From assembly GCF_003315075.1 (NCBI RefSeq), contig NZ_QNRJ01000002.1, positions 340,375 to 404,374 of the forward strand: a stretch of DNA of 64,000 nt. Reading direction: 5' to 3'. Position numbers and translations under genes: made by a program. Under the pieces are notes generated by a model that saw nothing but the letters and a program-made list of their open reading frames with translations, was not told the origin of the DNA and searched no databases. Positions within the stretch are counted from its first letter, which is position 1. Each line of letters starts with the position of its first letter. Origin of the DNA: Rossellomorea aquimaris (GTDB lineage: Bacteria > Bacillota > Bacilli > Bacillales > Bacillaceae_B). Below are positions 38,262-47,044 of the stretch, one piece after another.

Positions 38262-38921
38262 TTATAAAACCTTCTTTTCAAAACGGTTAATATCCGTATC
38301 TGCACCGATTACAATCAGGATATCCCCTTCACGAATTTGTTCATCGGCTTGTGGAGACACAATAATATCCTTTTGTCTCTTTATCGCCACGATATTGATT
38401 CCGAATTGAGCACGGATATCCAAATCAATTAATGAATTCCCACTCAAATGTTCATTCGCCACAATCTCTACGATGGAGTGTTCATCCGACAGTTCCAGGT
38501 AATCCAATACATTATTCGAAACGATGTTATGAGCAATCCTTCTTCCCATATCGCGTTCCGGATGAACGACTTGGTTCGCACCTATTTTCCGCAATACTTT
38601 TTCATGATAATCATTTTGAGCCTTGACGGTAATTTTTTTCACACCGATTTCCTTCATCATCAAGGTGGTTAGGATACTGGATTGGATATCGTCTCCAATA
38701 GCCACGATGACGTGATCAAAATTTCTGATTCCCAGGCTTTTTAAGACGGATTCATCCGTTGCATCTGCCACTACCGCATGAGAAGCAATGGAAGAGAATT
38801 CATTTACTTTATCTTCATCCTGATCAATCGCCATAACCTCCATGCCTTGATCTGATAATGAACGGACAATACTGCCTCCAAATCGTCCTAAACCAACAAC
38901 CACAAACTCTTTTTTCACCAT
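38262..38921 (-). CDS. ktrC: Potassium channel regulatory subunit KtrC
   Basis: 219 aa cytosolic RCK protein. RCK_N with nucleotide loop GLGRFGGS (10-17) and VMAIDQDEDKVNEF; C-terminal RCK_C domain (IVEIVANEHLSGNSLIDLDI) that binds c-di-AMP in this family. It gates KtrD or KtrB K+ channels; no channel gene is adjacent. ATG follows GGGGGGA. Convergent with rnjA, as in B. subtilis (ykqB). Confidence 0.92.
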   Translation of the reverse strand: MVKKEFVVVGLGRFGGSIVRSLSDQGMEVMAIDQDEDKVNEFSSIASHAVVADATDESVLKSLGIRNFDHVIVAIGDDIQSSILTTLMMKEIGVKKITVKAQNDYHEKVLRKIGANQVVHPERDMGRRIAHNIVSNNVLDYLELSDEHSIVEIVANEHLSGNSLIDLDIRAQFGINIVAIKRQKDIIVSPQADEQIREGDILIVIGADTDINRFEKKVL

Positions 38922-38959
38922 ACATCCCCCCGCACTCTCTATATCCTTTATTTTAGCAT

Positions 38960-38987
38960 AAAAAAAAGGAGAAAATGAAAATTCTCC
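38960..38987 (-). terminator. Terminator of the cydAB transcript
   Basis: On the minus strand GGAGAA, 8-nt loop, TTCTCC and eight T. Confidence 0.85.
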
Positions 38988-39030
38988 CTATTGTACTCCG
39001 TATTAAATTTAGATGGCATTTGTAGATCGA

Positions 39031-40044
39031 TCACTTCTTGCCTTTAATATAATCTGCATCAAATAAAAACAGCCTCATTAACAGATATAGAGAAGGAATC
39101 AATAATAGCAACCCTGCTACGAAGACGATGACCAGGGCCATTCCCATCGTTGGATTCGTCACACTTGTTTCTATCGTAATAAACGGTTTAAGAATATAAG
39201 GTAAATGCGATGCACCATAGCCAAAGAAGGCAAAGAAGAATTGCAGCATAACCAATATAAATGCCGTTCCAAATTTCTTACGCATGTATATCATTAGCGA
39301 TGCACCAAAGAAGCAAAGAAGTGACAACCCAAACATCCACCAAATATCAATCGCCTTCGCAAAATGCTCTGCATTATGCTCTCTCAACGATACAAATACT
39401 AATAAACTTGCGAGAATCGTAGGTGCACTCCAAAACAGGGAAAACGTTCTTAATTCCTCCCTGGAATCCATATCTCCAGCACGGTTTGCATAATAGGTTA
39501 GAAATGTCGCACTGATAAATAACACCGACACAATGGAGAGGGTCACTACACTCCATGAATAGGGACTGGTAAAGAGCTCCTTGGCGAGGAAGATCACCTT
39601 ATCCCCCTGCTCTTCCAGAAATCCACCTTCTGAAATGGTTAAAGCCGTTGATAAGGAAGCAGGAATTAATAATCCCGTCGCCCCATATAAAAACAGATAC
39701 ACGATATTGTCCTTTGACCCGTAATTTCCGAAAGCATAGAAGCTCCCTCTTATGGCTAATAATATGATGGCGATACTCCCCGGAAGTAATAATGCCGTTC
39801 CATAATAATAGGCTGTGTCAGGAAAGAATCCGACAAGACCCACAAAGAAGAAGACAAAAAAGACGTTGGTAACTTCCCATACCGGAGAAAGGTATCTGCT
39901 AATCAACACGTTCAATGTATGCTCCTTGCCTTTCAATCTTCCATAAAAGGCGAAGAAGCCGGCTCCAAAATCAATTGAAGCCACTATCAGGTAACCATAA
40001 AGGAAAATCCACAATACGGTAATCCCCACAACTTCCAAACTCAT
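39031..40044 (-). CDS. cydB: Cytochrome bd oxidase subunit II (CydB/YthB type)
   Basis: 337 aa, about nine membrane helices. IASIDFGAGFFAFYGR near the N-terminus and WEVTNVFFVFFFVGLVGFFPDTAYYYG match the subunit II family. Supports quinol oxidation by CydA. I use the second ATG (40044), six bases after GGGAGGA; the ATG at 40050 abuts that site. It is 67 nt after cydA. In B. subtilis two sets exist (cydAB, ythAB); the short CydA partner suggests the YthAB type. Confidence 0.9.
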   Translation of the reverse strand: MSLEVVGITVLWIFLYGYLIVASIDFGAGFFAFYGRLKGKEHTLNVLISRYLSPVWEVTNVFFVFFFVGLVGFFPDTAYYYGTALLLPGSIAIILLAIRGSFYAFGNYGSKDNIVYLFLYGATGLLIPASLSTALTISEGGFLEEQGDKVIFLAKELFTSPYSWSVVTLSIVSVLFISATFLTYYANRAGDMDSREELRTFSLFWSAPTILASLLVFVSLREHNAEHFAKAIDIWWMFGLSLLCFFGASLMIYMRKKFGTAFILVMLQFFFAFFGYGASHLPYILKPFITIETSVTNPTMGMALVIVFVAGLLLLIPSLYLLMRLFLFDADYIKGKK

Positions 40045-40117
40045 ACCCATTCCTCCCTTAAAGCTTGAAGCCCCTTCTTCTCAGGCACCTGAAAAGAAGG
40101 AGTACTTTTATATCTGC

Positions 40118-41455
40118 TTAACTCGCTTTCTTAGGAAAACGTTGTTCTAATTCAGCTTCTGCAGGCTTGTCTTTAAACATTTTAATCAATACAACCACAC
40201 ATAGCACACCCAGAAGGATATAGAGGCCAACAAACAATGCAAACGTCAAGCCTACTCCATCGGCTTTCGTTGCCGCATCCGCCACTTTCATATATCCTCT
40301 CATAATCCACGGCTGTCGACCCACCTCGGCATAAATCCATCCGAATTCAATCGCGAGCATCGCCAGTGGTCCACTCGCTACAATTCCCCATAGTAACGGT
40401 TTATTCCATTCATTCCGCTTCTTCCACTTCCAGAATAAAACAAATGCTGCAGAAATAAAGATACTGTAGAACCCAATTGATACCATCAGGTCAAACATAT
40501 AGTGAACCCATAAAGGCGGCCGCTCATCTTCAGGAAATTCATTCAAACCTATAACCTCTGTCTCAAAGGAACTCCCGGCCAGGAAACTTAAGAATCCAGG
40601 TAAGCGGATCTCATTATGGACTTCATTATTTTCATCCAGCGTTCCGAATATGATCAGGTCAGCATTCTCTTCCGTTTCAAAATGCCATTCCGCTGCTGCA
40701 AGCTTTTCGGGCTGATACTCGGCAAGAAATTTAGCCGATAAGTCCCCTGCCAGGGCAGTGGCAAAAGCGAAAATCAAAGCAGAAACCATCGTTAAACGCA
40801 GGGCTTTCTTATGATATTCCCCGCCTTTTTTACGAAGAATCGCGAATGCCGTAATCGCCGCCAACACTAAAGCCGACGTCAAATAGGCAGTCGTCAACAC
40901 GTGAAACACTTTCGTAGGTGTCGCAGGATTCAGCATCGCTGCAATCGGGTCGATATTAATCGCTTTTCCATCCTCTAACTCAAATCCTCGAGGAGTGTTC
41001 ATAAACGCATTCACCGTTGTAATAAACAGCGCTGAAGCCGAAGAACCAATCATAACCGGAATCGTCAACAGCCAGTGAATCCACTTATTCTTAAAGCGGT
41101 CCCAAGTATAAAGATAGATTCCTAAAAAGATAGCCTCAAAGAAAAACGCAAAAGTTTCCATAAATAATGGCAGGGCAATTACCTGTCCGGCCACCTGCAT
41201 AAACGAAGGCCACAACAAGGACAGCTGCAACCCTATGGCTGTACCTGTTACAACCCCCACGGCAACCGTAATCGTAAAACCTCTTGCCCATCTTCTGGCA
41301 AGCAAAAGGTAATGAGGATCATTTCGTTTGATTCCCATGAACTCCGCAATGGAAATCATAATCGGCACCCCTACCCCAATCGTCGCAAAAATAATATGGA
41401 ATGCAAGGGTTGTCGACGTGAGCATTCTGCTCAAAATCACACCATCTAAAACCAT
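40118..41455 (-). CDS. cydA: Cytochrome bd oxidase subunit I (CydA/YthA type)
   Basis: 445 aa quinol oxidase subunit holding hemes b558, b595 and d. Candidate axial ligands include His20 in TTLAFHIIFATIG and a His in TKVFHVLTTAYL; the GRQPWIMRGYMK motif near the C-terminal third is highly conserved. The quinol loop is short, as in firmicute enzymes. High-affinity oxidase for low oxygen. A near-perfect Rex box precedes it. Absent from this place in B. subtilis. Confidence 0.92.
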   Translation of the reverse strand: MVLDGVILSRMLTSTTLAFHIIFATIGVGVPIMISIAEFMGIKRNDPHYLLLARRWARGFTITVAVGVVTGTAIGLQLSLLWPSFMQVAGQVIALPLFMETFAFFFEAIFLGIYLYTWDRFKNKWIHWLLTIPVMIGSSASALFITTVNAFMNTPRGFELEDGKAINIDPIAAMLNPATPTKVFHVLTTAYLTSALVLAAITAFAILRKKGGEYHKKALRLTMVSALIFAFATALAGDLSAKFLAEYQPEKLAAAEWHFETEENADLIIFGTLDENNEVHNEIRLPGFLSFLAGSSFETEVIGLNEFPEDERPPLWVHYMFDLMVSIGFYSIFISAAFVLFWKWKKRNEWNKPLLWGIVASGPLAMLAIEFGWIYAEVGRQPWIMRGYMKVADAATKADGVGLTFALFVGLYILLGVLCVVVLIKMFKDKPAEAELEQRFPKKAS

Positions 41456-41525
41456 TCTATACTCCCCCTACTGATCTACTTACTATCGTAAACAGCTCTT
41501 TTCTACTGTTTATCACTTATTGTTC

Positions 41526-41554
41526 ATTATAAAACCTGAAAATGAGTTTGTGAT
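41526..41554 (-). promoter_or_regulatory. Promoter of cydAB
   Basis: On the minus strand ATCACA, 17-bp spacer, TATAAT, 71 bp before the cydA ATG. A weak second Rex-like half-site overlaps the -35 (41548-41565). Confidence 0.55.
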
Positions 41555-41572
41555 GTGTTGAACATGAATATT

Positions 41573-41590
41573 TTGTGACATTTTTCACAA
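41573..41590. promoter_or_regulatory. Rex operator upstream of cydAB
   Basis: TTGTGACATTTTTCACAA matches the Rex consensus TTGTGAAWWWWTTCACAA with one mismatch. Rex is released by high NADH, so cydAB should rise when oxygen is short. B. subtilis cydA is controlled the same way. Confidence 0.75.
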
Positions 41591-41720
41591 ACATCGATTT
41601 GTCTTTTATTTTAGAGGTTTTTGGGGTGGGTGGCAATGATGTTGCTTGGGGGAGAGGGGCTTGTTTTTCAAGATGGTATGGGTACAACGCCTATTCCACC
41701 ACCACTCCCTTCCATAAAAC
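41591..41720. other. cydA-yknV intergenic stretch
   Basis: 130 bp, G-rich on the plus strand near 41620-41660; part of a 308-bp gap that also holds the cydA promoter, Rex box and the yknUV terminator. No gene is credible here. Confidence 0.4.
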
Positions 41721-41755
41721 AAAAAAAGAACCCCCCACACACCAGTGCAGGGGGC
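41721..41755 (-). terminator. Terminator after yknV
   Basis: On the minus strand CCCCCTGCAC, 3-nt loop, GTGTGGGGGG (imperfect stem) then TTCTTTTTTT. Confidence 0.8.
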
Positions 41756-41763
41756 CTCCTAAC

Positions 41764-43587
41764 TCACATCGCATCCAACATTCTGAACTGTGATTTAACC
41801 AGCTCATAATAATCACCCAGTTGCTCCATCAGCTCATCGTGGTTACCGGATTCTTTGATTCTTCCATTCTCCAGAACAAAGATATTGTCCGATTCACGGA
41901 TCGTAGATAAGCGGTGGGCGATGATGATCGCGGTCCGGCCATTCAACAGTTGTTTCAATGCGTTTTGAATTTTGACTTCTGTTTCTGTATCGATTGATGC
42001 TGTCGCTTCATCCAATATGATGATACGGGGGTTCGCCAAGAGTGCTCGAGCGAATGACAGTAATTGTCTTTCACCGACGGATAAAACGTTGCCTCGTTCT
42101 TCCACTTCGGTTTCGTAACCATTTGAGAGTTTTTCGATAAATTCATTAGCTCCGATCGCTTCGGCGGCTTTCTTTACTTCTTCGTCCGTAGCATCAGGGC
42201 GTCCGAATCGGATGTTATCCATGATCGTACCCGAGAAGATGAAGGTATCCTGCAGGACGATGCTGATTTGGCTCCGTAAGCTTGAAACCGATGCATCCCT
42301 CAGGTTCACCCCATCAATCTTCACTTCACCCTTCGTTGGATCGTAAAAGCGGCTGATCAGGTTGGCGATCGTGGTTTTACCAGATCCGGTATGACCGACT
42401 AAGGCGACGGTCTGGCCGGCTTTCATTTCAAGGTTGATGTTCTGGAGTGCTTTTCGTTTGTCATCATAGGAGAATTCTACATTCTCAAACTGTATTCTTC
42501 CTTTGATGTCAGTCAGGTTCAGCGCATTTGTTTTTTCATTTACAATTGGCTGTTCATCAAGGAATTCGAAGATACGCTCTGATGAAGCCATTCCGATCAG
42601 TAGTTGATTGTATACTTGACCGAGCCTTGAAATGGGTTCCCAGAACATCCCCAGATAGAAGGCGAATGAAACGAATTCTCCCAGTTCCAGTGAGCCGCCT
42701 TGGATCAGATGGGCACCGTACCATATGAGGACCGCTGTCCCGATGGCGTTTGTCAGTTCTACCAGTGGGCGGAACATGGCATTTTTCTTTGTGGCCGTTC
42801 TCCAGCTATCGAAGTTCTCGGTGTTTACCCCGTCAAAAAAGGCCATATTTTCTTTTTCTTGAGTGAATGATTGAGTAACCCGGATCCCCTGGATGCTTTC
42901 ATTCAGGTGGGAGTTCAATTTCGATTGCTTGAGACGCACCATTTGCCAGGATCTGCGGATGTTCTTTCGTAAGCTTGTGGAGATAAAGAACATGATTGGC
43001 AGAATGACCATGACGGCAAGTGTCAACTCAGGGCTTAACGTAAAGAGAATGACGATGATTCCAATGAGTAGAATGATATCCATCAATAGATTAATAACTC
43101 CGTTTGTGAAGAGCTCTTGTAGGGAGTTTATGTCATTCATGATTCGAACCAGGATAGAACCGGCTGATCTCTGATCAAAGAAGCGATGGGATAGCCATTG
43201 AACATGGCTGAATAAGTGCTTTCTTAAATCATAAATAACCCCTTGCCCCAGCTGATTCATCCACCTGATCCTGAGCACATTTGCAACGTAATTCAATACA
43301 TAGAGTCCTCCGATAATTCCAACGAGTGTAAAAAGTAAATTGGAATCCTTCTGCCTGATTGCTTTGTCTAATGTGTATACCCCAATCAGGATAGGTACGA
43401 TCAACCTTACTGCTGTTGTGATTAGAACGGTAATGATCGATAAGGGCAGAAGTTTTTTAGAATAAGGCTTTAAATACGTTAATAACCGGTAGAGTTGTTC
43501 CCAGTTAAACGGTTTATCGATCACTTGATCTGTAGAGTAATGGAATCTGCTTAATACACTTTTGTTCACTTTGTTTTTCTTACTCAA
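41764..43587 (-). CDS. yknV: ABC exporter half-transporter (YknV-like)
   Basis: 607 aa, type I exporter: N-terminal extension, six membrane helices (about 45-330), ATPase domain with Walker A GHTGSGKTT, signature LSVGERQ (degenerate LSGGQ) and Walker B IIILDEATASID with the catalytic Glu. Length matches YknV (604 aa in B. subtilis). It starts 10 nt after its partner yknU and together they should form a heterodimer. Substrate unknown; multidrug-type export is possible. Confidence 0.87.
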   Translation of the reverse strand: MSKKNKVNKSVLSRFHYSTDQVIDKPFNWEQLYRLLTYLKPYSKKLLPLSIITVLITTAVRLIVPILIGVYTLDKAIRQKDSNLLFTLVGIIGGLYVLNYVANVLRIRWMNQLGQGVIYDLRKHLFSHVQWLSHRFFDQRSAGSILVRIMNDINSLQELFTNGVINLLMDIILLIGIIVILFTLSPELTLAVMVILPIMFFISTSLRKNIRRSWQMVRLKQSKLNSHLNESIQGIRVTQSFTQEKENMAFFDGVNTENFDSWRTATKKNAMFRPLVELTNAIGTAVLIWYGAHLIQGGSLELGEFVSFAFYLGMFWEPISRLGQVYNQLLIGMASSERIFEFLDEQPIVNEKTNALNLTDIKGRIQFENVEFSYDDKRKALQNINLEMKAGQTVALVGHTGSGKTTIANLISRFYDPTKGEVKIDGVNLRDASVSSLRSQISIVLQDTFIFSGTIMDNIRFGRPDATDEEVKKAAEAIGANEFIEKLSNGYETEVEERGNVLSVGERQLLSFARALLANPRIIILDEATASIDTETEVKIQNALKQLLNGRTAIIIAHRLSTIRESDNIFVLENGRIKESGNHDELMEQLGDYYELVKSQFRMLDAM

Positions 43588-43597
43588 ACCCTCTCAC

Positions 43598-45352
43598 CTA
43601 CCCTTCCTGAGTTTGTAATATTTTTTTCTGATCTTTGTATTGGATGTCATAGATTCGTTGATACGGTCCATTATTTTTCAGTAGGAAGTCATGAACTCCC
43701 CTCTCTACGATTTTCCCATTTTCCAGTACAAGGATTTCATCTGCATGCTTGAGGGATGAAATACGATGGGCAATAATAAAGGTCGTTCGATCCGACATGA
43801 CTTCTTTTAGCGCTCTTTGAATCCTGAATTCAGTTTCCATGTCTACGGCGCTTGTTGCGTCATCAAGAATCAGGATCGATGGATCTGTACAAATCGCACG
43901 GGCAATGGCAATCCGCTGCTTTTGGCCACCTGAAAGACCTAAGCCTCTTTCCCCGAGCCTTGTGTCGTAGCCATCGGGTAATTCTGAAATGAAATCATGG
44001 GCTTGTGCCCGTTTTGCTGCTTCCATGATTTCTTCCATGGTTGCTTCCGGTCGTCCATACGATATATTGGCTTTGATGGTGGAGGAGAATAAGAAAGATT
44101 CCTGAAGTACGAAACCGATATTTTTTCGAAGTGATTTTAAAGAGTAGTCCTTCAGATCCCGTCCATCGATGAGAATTTCTCCCTCTTCAGGTTCATAGAA
44201 ACGAGTGATAAGCTGGGTAATACTCGTTTTACCAGAGCCGGTACCTCCGATCAGACCGATGACTTTTCCAGGTTCAGCCTTAAAGGTAATATCCTCGAGG
44301 GCAGCTTCATCATGAACGGTGTAATTCAGTGACACGTGCTTGAACTCTACTTCACCATTCATCCGATCGACGTGAAGAACCCCTTGATGATCTTTTATCT
44401 CTTCGTCCACTTCAAGGATTTCGAGCAAGCGTTCCCCTGATGCTTTCGATTGGGAAAAAAGGTTAATCGTAAATCCAAGATTCATGATCGGCCAGATAAT
44501 GTACCACACTAAACTGTAAAACGCGACGAGCTCTCCTGGTTGAAGATTACCATTCATCACCAGATAACCACCGTATGCGAGAAGTGTCACCACACTTACA
44601 TTTCCCAAAAACTCCATTAACGGAAAGTACTTTGCCCATATGTCCGAGGTGAAAAGGTATTTATCTTTGTAATCCCCGTTTGATTGGTTGAATTTGTTGA
44701 TTTGATGATTTTCTCTCGATAATGATTTTACTGTATTGATTCCTGAAATATTTTCTTGAACATTGGTATTCAGTTTTCCGAATGATTTACGGATTCCCCT
44801 GAAAGCAGGGTGTACCGCTTTATCAAATTTGTATACGGATATTGCCAGAAATGGTAACGATACTAGGGTAACGAATGTCAACTGAGGTGAATAATAGAAC
44901 ATAACACCAAAGCTTACCGTTACTAAAAGGAAAAAGCGAAGCAGTTCGGAAAAACCAAATGATAAGAAGAAACGGAATGCTTCTACATCTGCCGTCAACC
45001 GGGACATCAGATCCCCCGTTTTGGCGTTATCATAGTAACTGAATGGAAGGAATTGAAGCTTTTCATACAGTTCATTTCTCATTCGATAAACAGAGGTTAT
45101 CCCGAATAGATCCCCATGGTATTGTTGAATAAATGTGGCAACGCCTTTCACGATCATAATGCCGATAAATCCAAAAGCTAAGTATGGGATCCACTGATAG
45201 TTCCCTTGCAGAATCACATCATCTATCGTGATTTGCAAGATCATTGGATAGACTACAGTGATTAGTGTAACAAAAATCAAGAAAATCATTGAAATGATAA
45301 AATGCCTTTTATATGGCCAATAAAAGGCTTTCAATTTTTTAAAAGTATCCAT
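43598..45352 (-). CDS. yknU: ABC exporter half-transporter (YknU-like)
   Basis: 584 aa, six membrane helices (about 18-300) and an ATPase domain with Walker A GGTGSGKTS, canonical signature LSGGQKQ and Walker B ILILDDATSAVD, where Asp replaces the catalytic Glu. Combined with the degenerate signature of YknV this predicts one degenerate and one consensus ATP site in the heterodimer, as in BmrCD. Matches YknU in length and lies with ykuV/U/T as in the B. subtilis neighbourhood. GGGGGAG precedes the ATG. Confidence 0.87.
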   Translation of the reverse strand: MDTFKKLKAFYWPYKRHFIISMIFLIFVTLITVVYPMILQITIDDVILQGNYQWIPYLAFGFIGIMIVKGVATFIQQYHGDLFGITSVYRMRNELYEKLQFLPFSYYDNAKTGDLMSRLTADVEAFRFFLSFGFSELLRFFLLVTVSFGVMFYYSPQLTFVTLVSLPFLAISVYKFDKAVHPAFRGIRKSFGKLNTNVQENISGINTVKSLSRENHQINKFNQSNGDYKDKYLFTSDIWAKYFPLMEFLGNVSVVTLLAYGGYLVMNGNLQPGELVAFYSLVWYIIWPIMNLGFTINLFSQSKASGERLLEILEVDEEIKDHQGVLHVDRMNGEVEFKHVSLNYTVHDEAALEDITFKAEPGKVIGLIGGTGSGKTSITQLITRFYEPEEGEILIDGRDLKDYSLKSLRKNIGFVLQESFLFSSTIKANISYGRPEATMEEIMEAAKRAQAHDFISELPDGYDTRLGERGLGLSGGQKQRIAIARAICTDPSILILDDATSAVDMETEFRIQRALKEVMSDRTTFIIAHRISSLKHADEILVLENGKIVERGVHDFLLKNNGPYQRIYDIQYKDQKKILQTQEG

Positions 45353-45397
45353 ATTTTCTCCCCCTTCAACGTTGCATAAAAAAAGAACGTACTAATA

Positions 45398-45426
45398 AAT
45401 ATATCGGCTTTCGAAATATTTATCTA
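45398..45426 (-). promoter_or_regulatory. Promoter candidate of yknUV
   Basis: On the minus strand TAGATA, 17-bp spacer, TATATT. An ATAAATAT/ATATTTAT inverted repeat spans it and could be an operator. Confidence 0.4.
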
Positions 45427-45504
45427 CCCTTTTTTAGAATTTTTTACTTTTTTATGAATTATCCTTCTAGTCTTATTATTCATATTAATTGTAAAAATGA
45501 ATCC

Positions 45505-45537
45505 AAAAAAATAGATCGGTCTTTTGACCGATCTATT
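45505..45537 (-). terminator. Terminator after ykuV
   Basis: On the minus strand AATAGATCGGTC, loop AAAA, GACCGATCTATT and a T-tract. Confidence 0.92.
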
Positions 45538-45557
45538 CCCACATATTTCGTTTGAAC

Positions 45558-46013
45558 TTATTCGCTTTTTTCCATTTCATCAAGCACACGATTGACGCGC
45601 TTTTCAAGCATTTTCATTCCGCTTCCGCCCGCTTGGAAGTGACGAAGATTCCCGTCTTTATCAAATACATAGTAAGCTGGCACATACTGATTTTCGAATG
45701 CATCTGTCAGTTTATGCTCACTGTCTACGAAGATTGGCTGAGTGATATCGTGCTCAGCTGCTACCTTCTTTATTTCATCCAGGTTCAGATCATCCTCGGA
45801 CCGTGGCATATGGACAGCCATAACATTCAGTTTATCGCTGTATTGATCGCGAAATTCATTTACTTGTGGCATGGCTTCTTTGCACATGTGACATGAGATG
45901 GACCAGAAGTGAATAAGTGTCGGCTTTTCTCCTACCAGCTCTCCCTTTTTCACTTCTCCATTTAACCATTCTGTAGCACCGTTTAATTCCGGCATCGGTT
46001 CACGAAGCTTCAT
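45558..46013 (-). CDS. ykuV: Thiol-disulfide oxidoreductase (YkuV)
   Basis: 151 aa thioredoxin-fold protein of the TlpA/ResA-like group without a signal peptide. Active site SCHMCK (Cys41, Cys44) after LIHFWSI; cis-Pro region YVPAYYVFDKDG. Probably cytosolic reductant or disulfide handler; B. subtilis YkuV reduces disulfides in vitro. AAGGGAGTG precedes the ATG. It follows ykuU after a terminator, so readthrough or an own promoter is needed. Confidence 0.92.
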   Translation of the reverse strand: MKLREPMPELNGATEWLNGEVKKGELVGEKPTLIHFWSISCHMCKEAMPQVNEFRDQYSDKLNVMAVHMPRSEDDLNLDEIKKVAAEHDITQPIFVDSEHKLTDAFENQYVPAYYVFDKDGNLRHFQAGGSGMKMLEKRVNRVLDEMEKSE

Positions 46014-46101
46014 TATTATACACTCCCTTAATTTGTATCGATCCTAATTCTATTGTTCGCAGGATGGATTTGTACTACTCCTGAAAAAATCAACATGATA
46101 A

Positions 46102-46130
46102 GAAAAAGGCCTAACAAACGGTTAGGCCAT
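46102..46130 (-). terminator. Terminator after ykuU
   Basis: On the minus strand GGCCTAAC, 5-nt loop, GTTAGGCC and TTTTT. Confidence 0.88.
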
Positions 46131-46144
46131 TATTCATTTGAAAA

Positions 46145-46687
46145 TTATAAAGTTTTTTGACCTGGCTTCCAGTTTGCCGGGCAAAGTCCACCGGTTTGAA
46201 GTGCTTGAAGAACACGTAAAGTTTCTTCAACGTCACGGCCGATATTGTTGTGGAATACTACTTGATATTGAAGTTCCCCTTCTGGGTTGATGATGTATAG
46301 TCCGCGAAGAGCAATACCTTCATCTTCAATTAGGACTCCGTATTCGCTGGATACGCTGTGGTTTGTATCTGCAGCTAATGGGTATCTTAACTCACCAAGA
46401 CCATTTTCTTTACGGTCAGTGTTGATCCAAGCTAAGTGTGTATGAATAGTGTCTGTAGAAACACCGATAACTTCTGCATCTAAATCTTCGAACTCATCGT
46501 AACGGTCTGACATTGCTGTAATTTCAGTTGGACAAACGAAAGTGAAGTCCATTGGGTAGAAGAACAATACTGTCCACTTACCGTTTTTCATATTTTCTTC
46601 GAGTGACACTTTACCGAATTCTTTGTTTGGCAATACAGCGTCCATTTCAAAACGTGGAGCTTGTTTGCCTACCATGCGTTCTGCCAT
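46145..46687 (-). CDS. ykuU: 2-Cys peroxiredoxin (YkuU)
   Basis: 180 aa typical 2-Cys peroxiredoxin. Peroxidatic Cys52 in FTFVCPTE, Arg of the active site further on, resolving Cys169 in GGLCPANW and the GVLIEDEGIALRG segment. Reduces hydrogen peroxide and organic peroxides, probably recycled by thioredoxin-like proteins such as neighbour YkuV. The ATG at 46687 follows TGGAGGGA; an ATG at 46726 would add 13 unlike residues. A strong promoter and a 42-bp palindrome with PerR-like boxes lie upstream. Confidence 0.95.
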   Translation of the reverse strand: MAERMVGKQAPRFEMDAVLPNKEFGKVSLEENMKNGKWTVLFFYPMDFTFVCPTEITAMSDRYDEFEDLDAEVIGVSTDTIHTHLAWINTDRKENGLGELRYPLAADTNHSVSSEYGVLIEDEGIALRGLYIINPEGELQYQVVFHNNIGRDVEETLRVLQALQTGGLCPANWKPGQKTL

Positions 46688-46774
46688 GAGTGAATCCCTC
46701 CAATGAGTTTTAATGAAATATTTCACCTGAGAAAGGAAGACGTGACAGCCTGTCCTTTCAAAATCACAATTTTC

Positions 46775-46803
46775 ATTATAAAGGATTAGTTTTTTTAAGT
46801 CAA
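46775..46803 (-). promoter_or_regulatory. Strong sigma-A promoter of ykuU
   Basis: On the minus strand TTGACT, 17-bp spacer, TATAAT, 88 bp before ykuU. Confidence 0.8.
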
Positions 46804-46805
46804 TG

Positions 46806-46847
46806 TTAAATTATAATCAATTTAATATTAAAATGATTATAATTTAA
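46806..46847. promoter_or_regulatory. 42-bp AT-rich palindrome with PerR-like boxes
   Basis: Near-perfect inverted repeat: outer 14-bp arms TTAAATTATAATCA and TGATTATAATTTAA are exact complements, and 20 of 21 half positions match. TTAAAATGATTATAA (46828-46842) fits the PerR consensus TTATAATNATTATAA with one mismatch; TTATAATCAATTTAA (46811-46825) with two. It ends 3 bp upstream of the ykuU -35. Fur-family regulation (PerR, or Fur/Zur) of a peroxiredoxin is plausible. Confidence 0.6.
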
Positions 46848-46977
46848 TGACTGCATCCCTTACTTGGTTTTCCCTATTATATAGAAGTTTACTCACTTTT
46901 CTCCTCGAATAAACATCTACATAAAGTTTACCATTTCTCAACTGGGGAATAAAACAATATGCTTTTTGATATACTCT

Positions 46978-47008
46978 TTGACATGTCCTATGGTGAATTG
47001 TGTATACT
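46978..47008 (+). promoter_or_regulatory. Promoter of ykuT
   Basis: Consensus TTGACA with TGTATA after 17 bp or TATACT after 19 bp; 37-39 bp before the TTG start. Confidence 0.65.
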
Positions 47009-47044
47009 AGAATGGTCATTATTTAAAAGGAAGGATGTTTTGGA

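Noticed and set aside
41621-41809. Plus-strand ORF in the cydA-yknV gap running into yknV
   Set aside because: Compositionally odd (Gly/Pro-rich), no ribosome binding site, runs through the yknV terminator and 3' end.
46837-47019. Minus-strand 60-codon ORF between ykuU and ykuT
   Set aside because: Overlaps the palindrome and the ykuT promoter, no ribosome binding site, no family resemblance.
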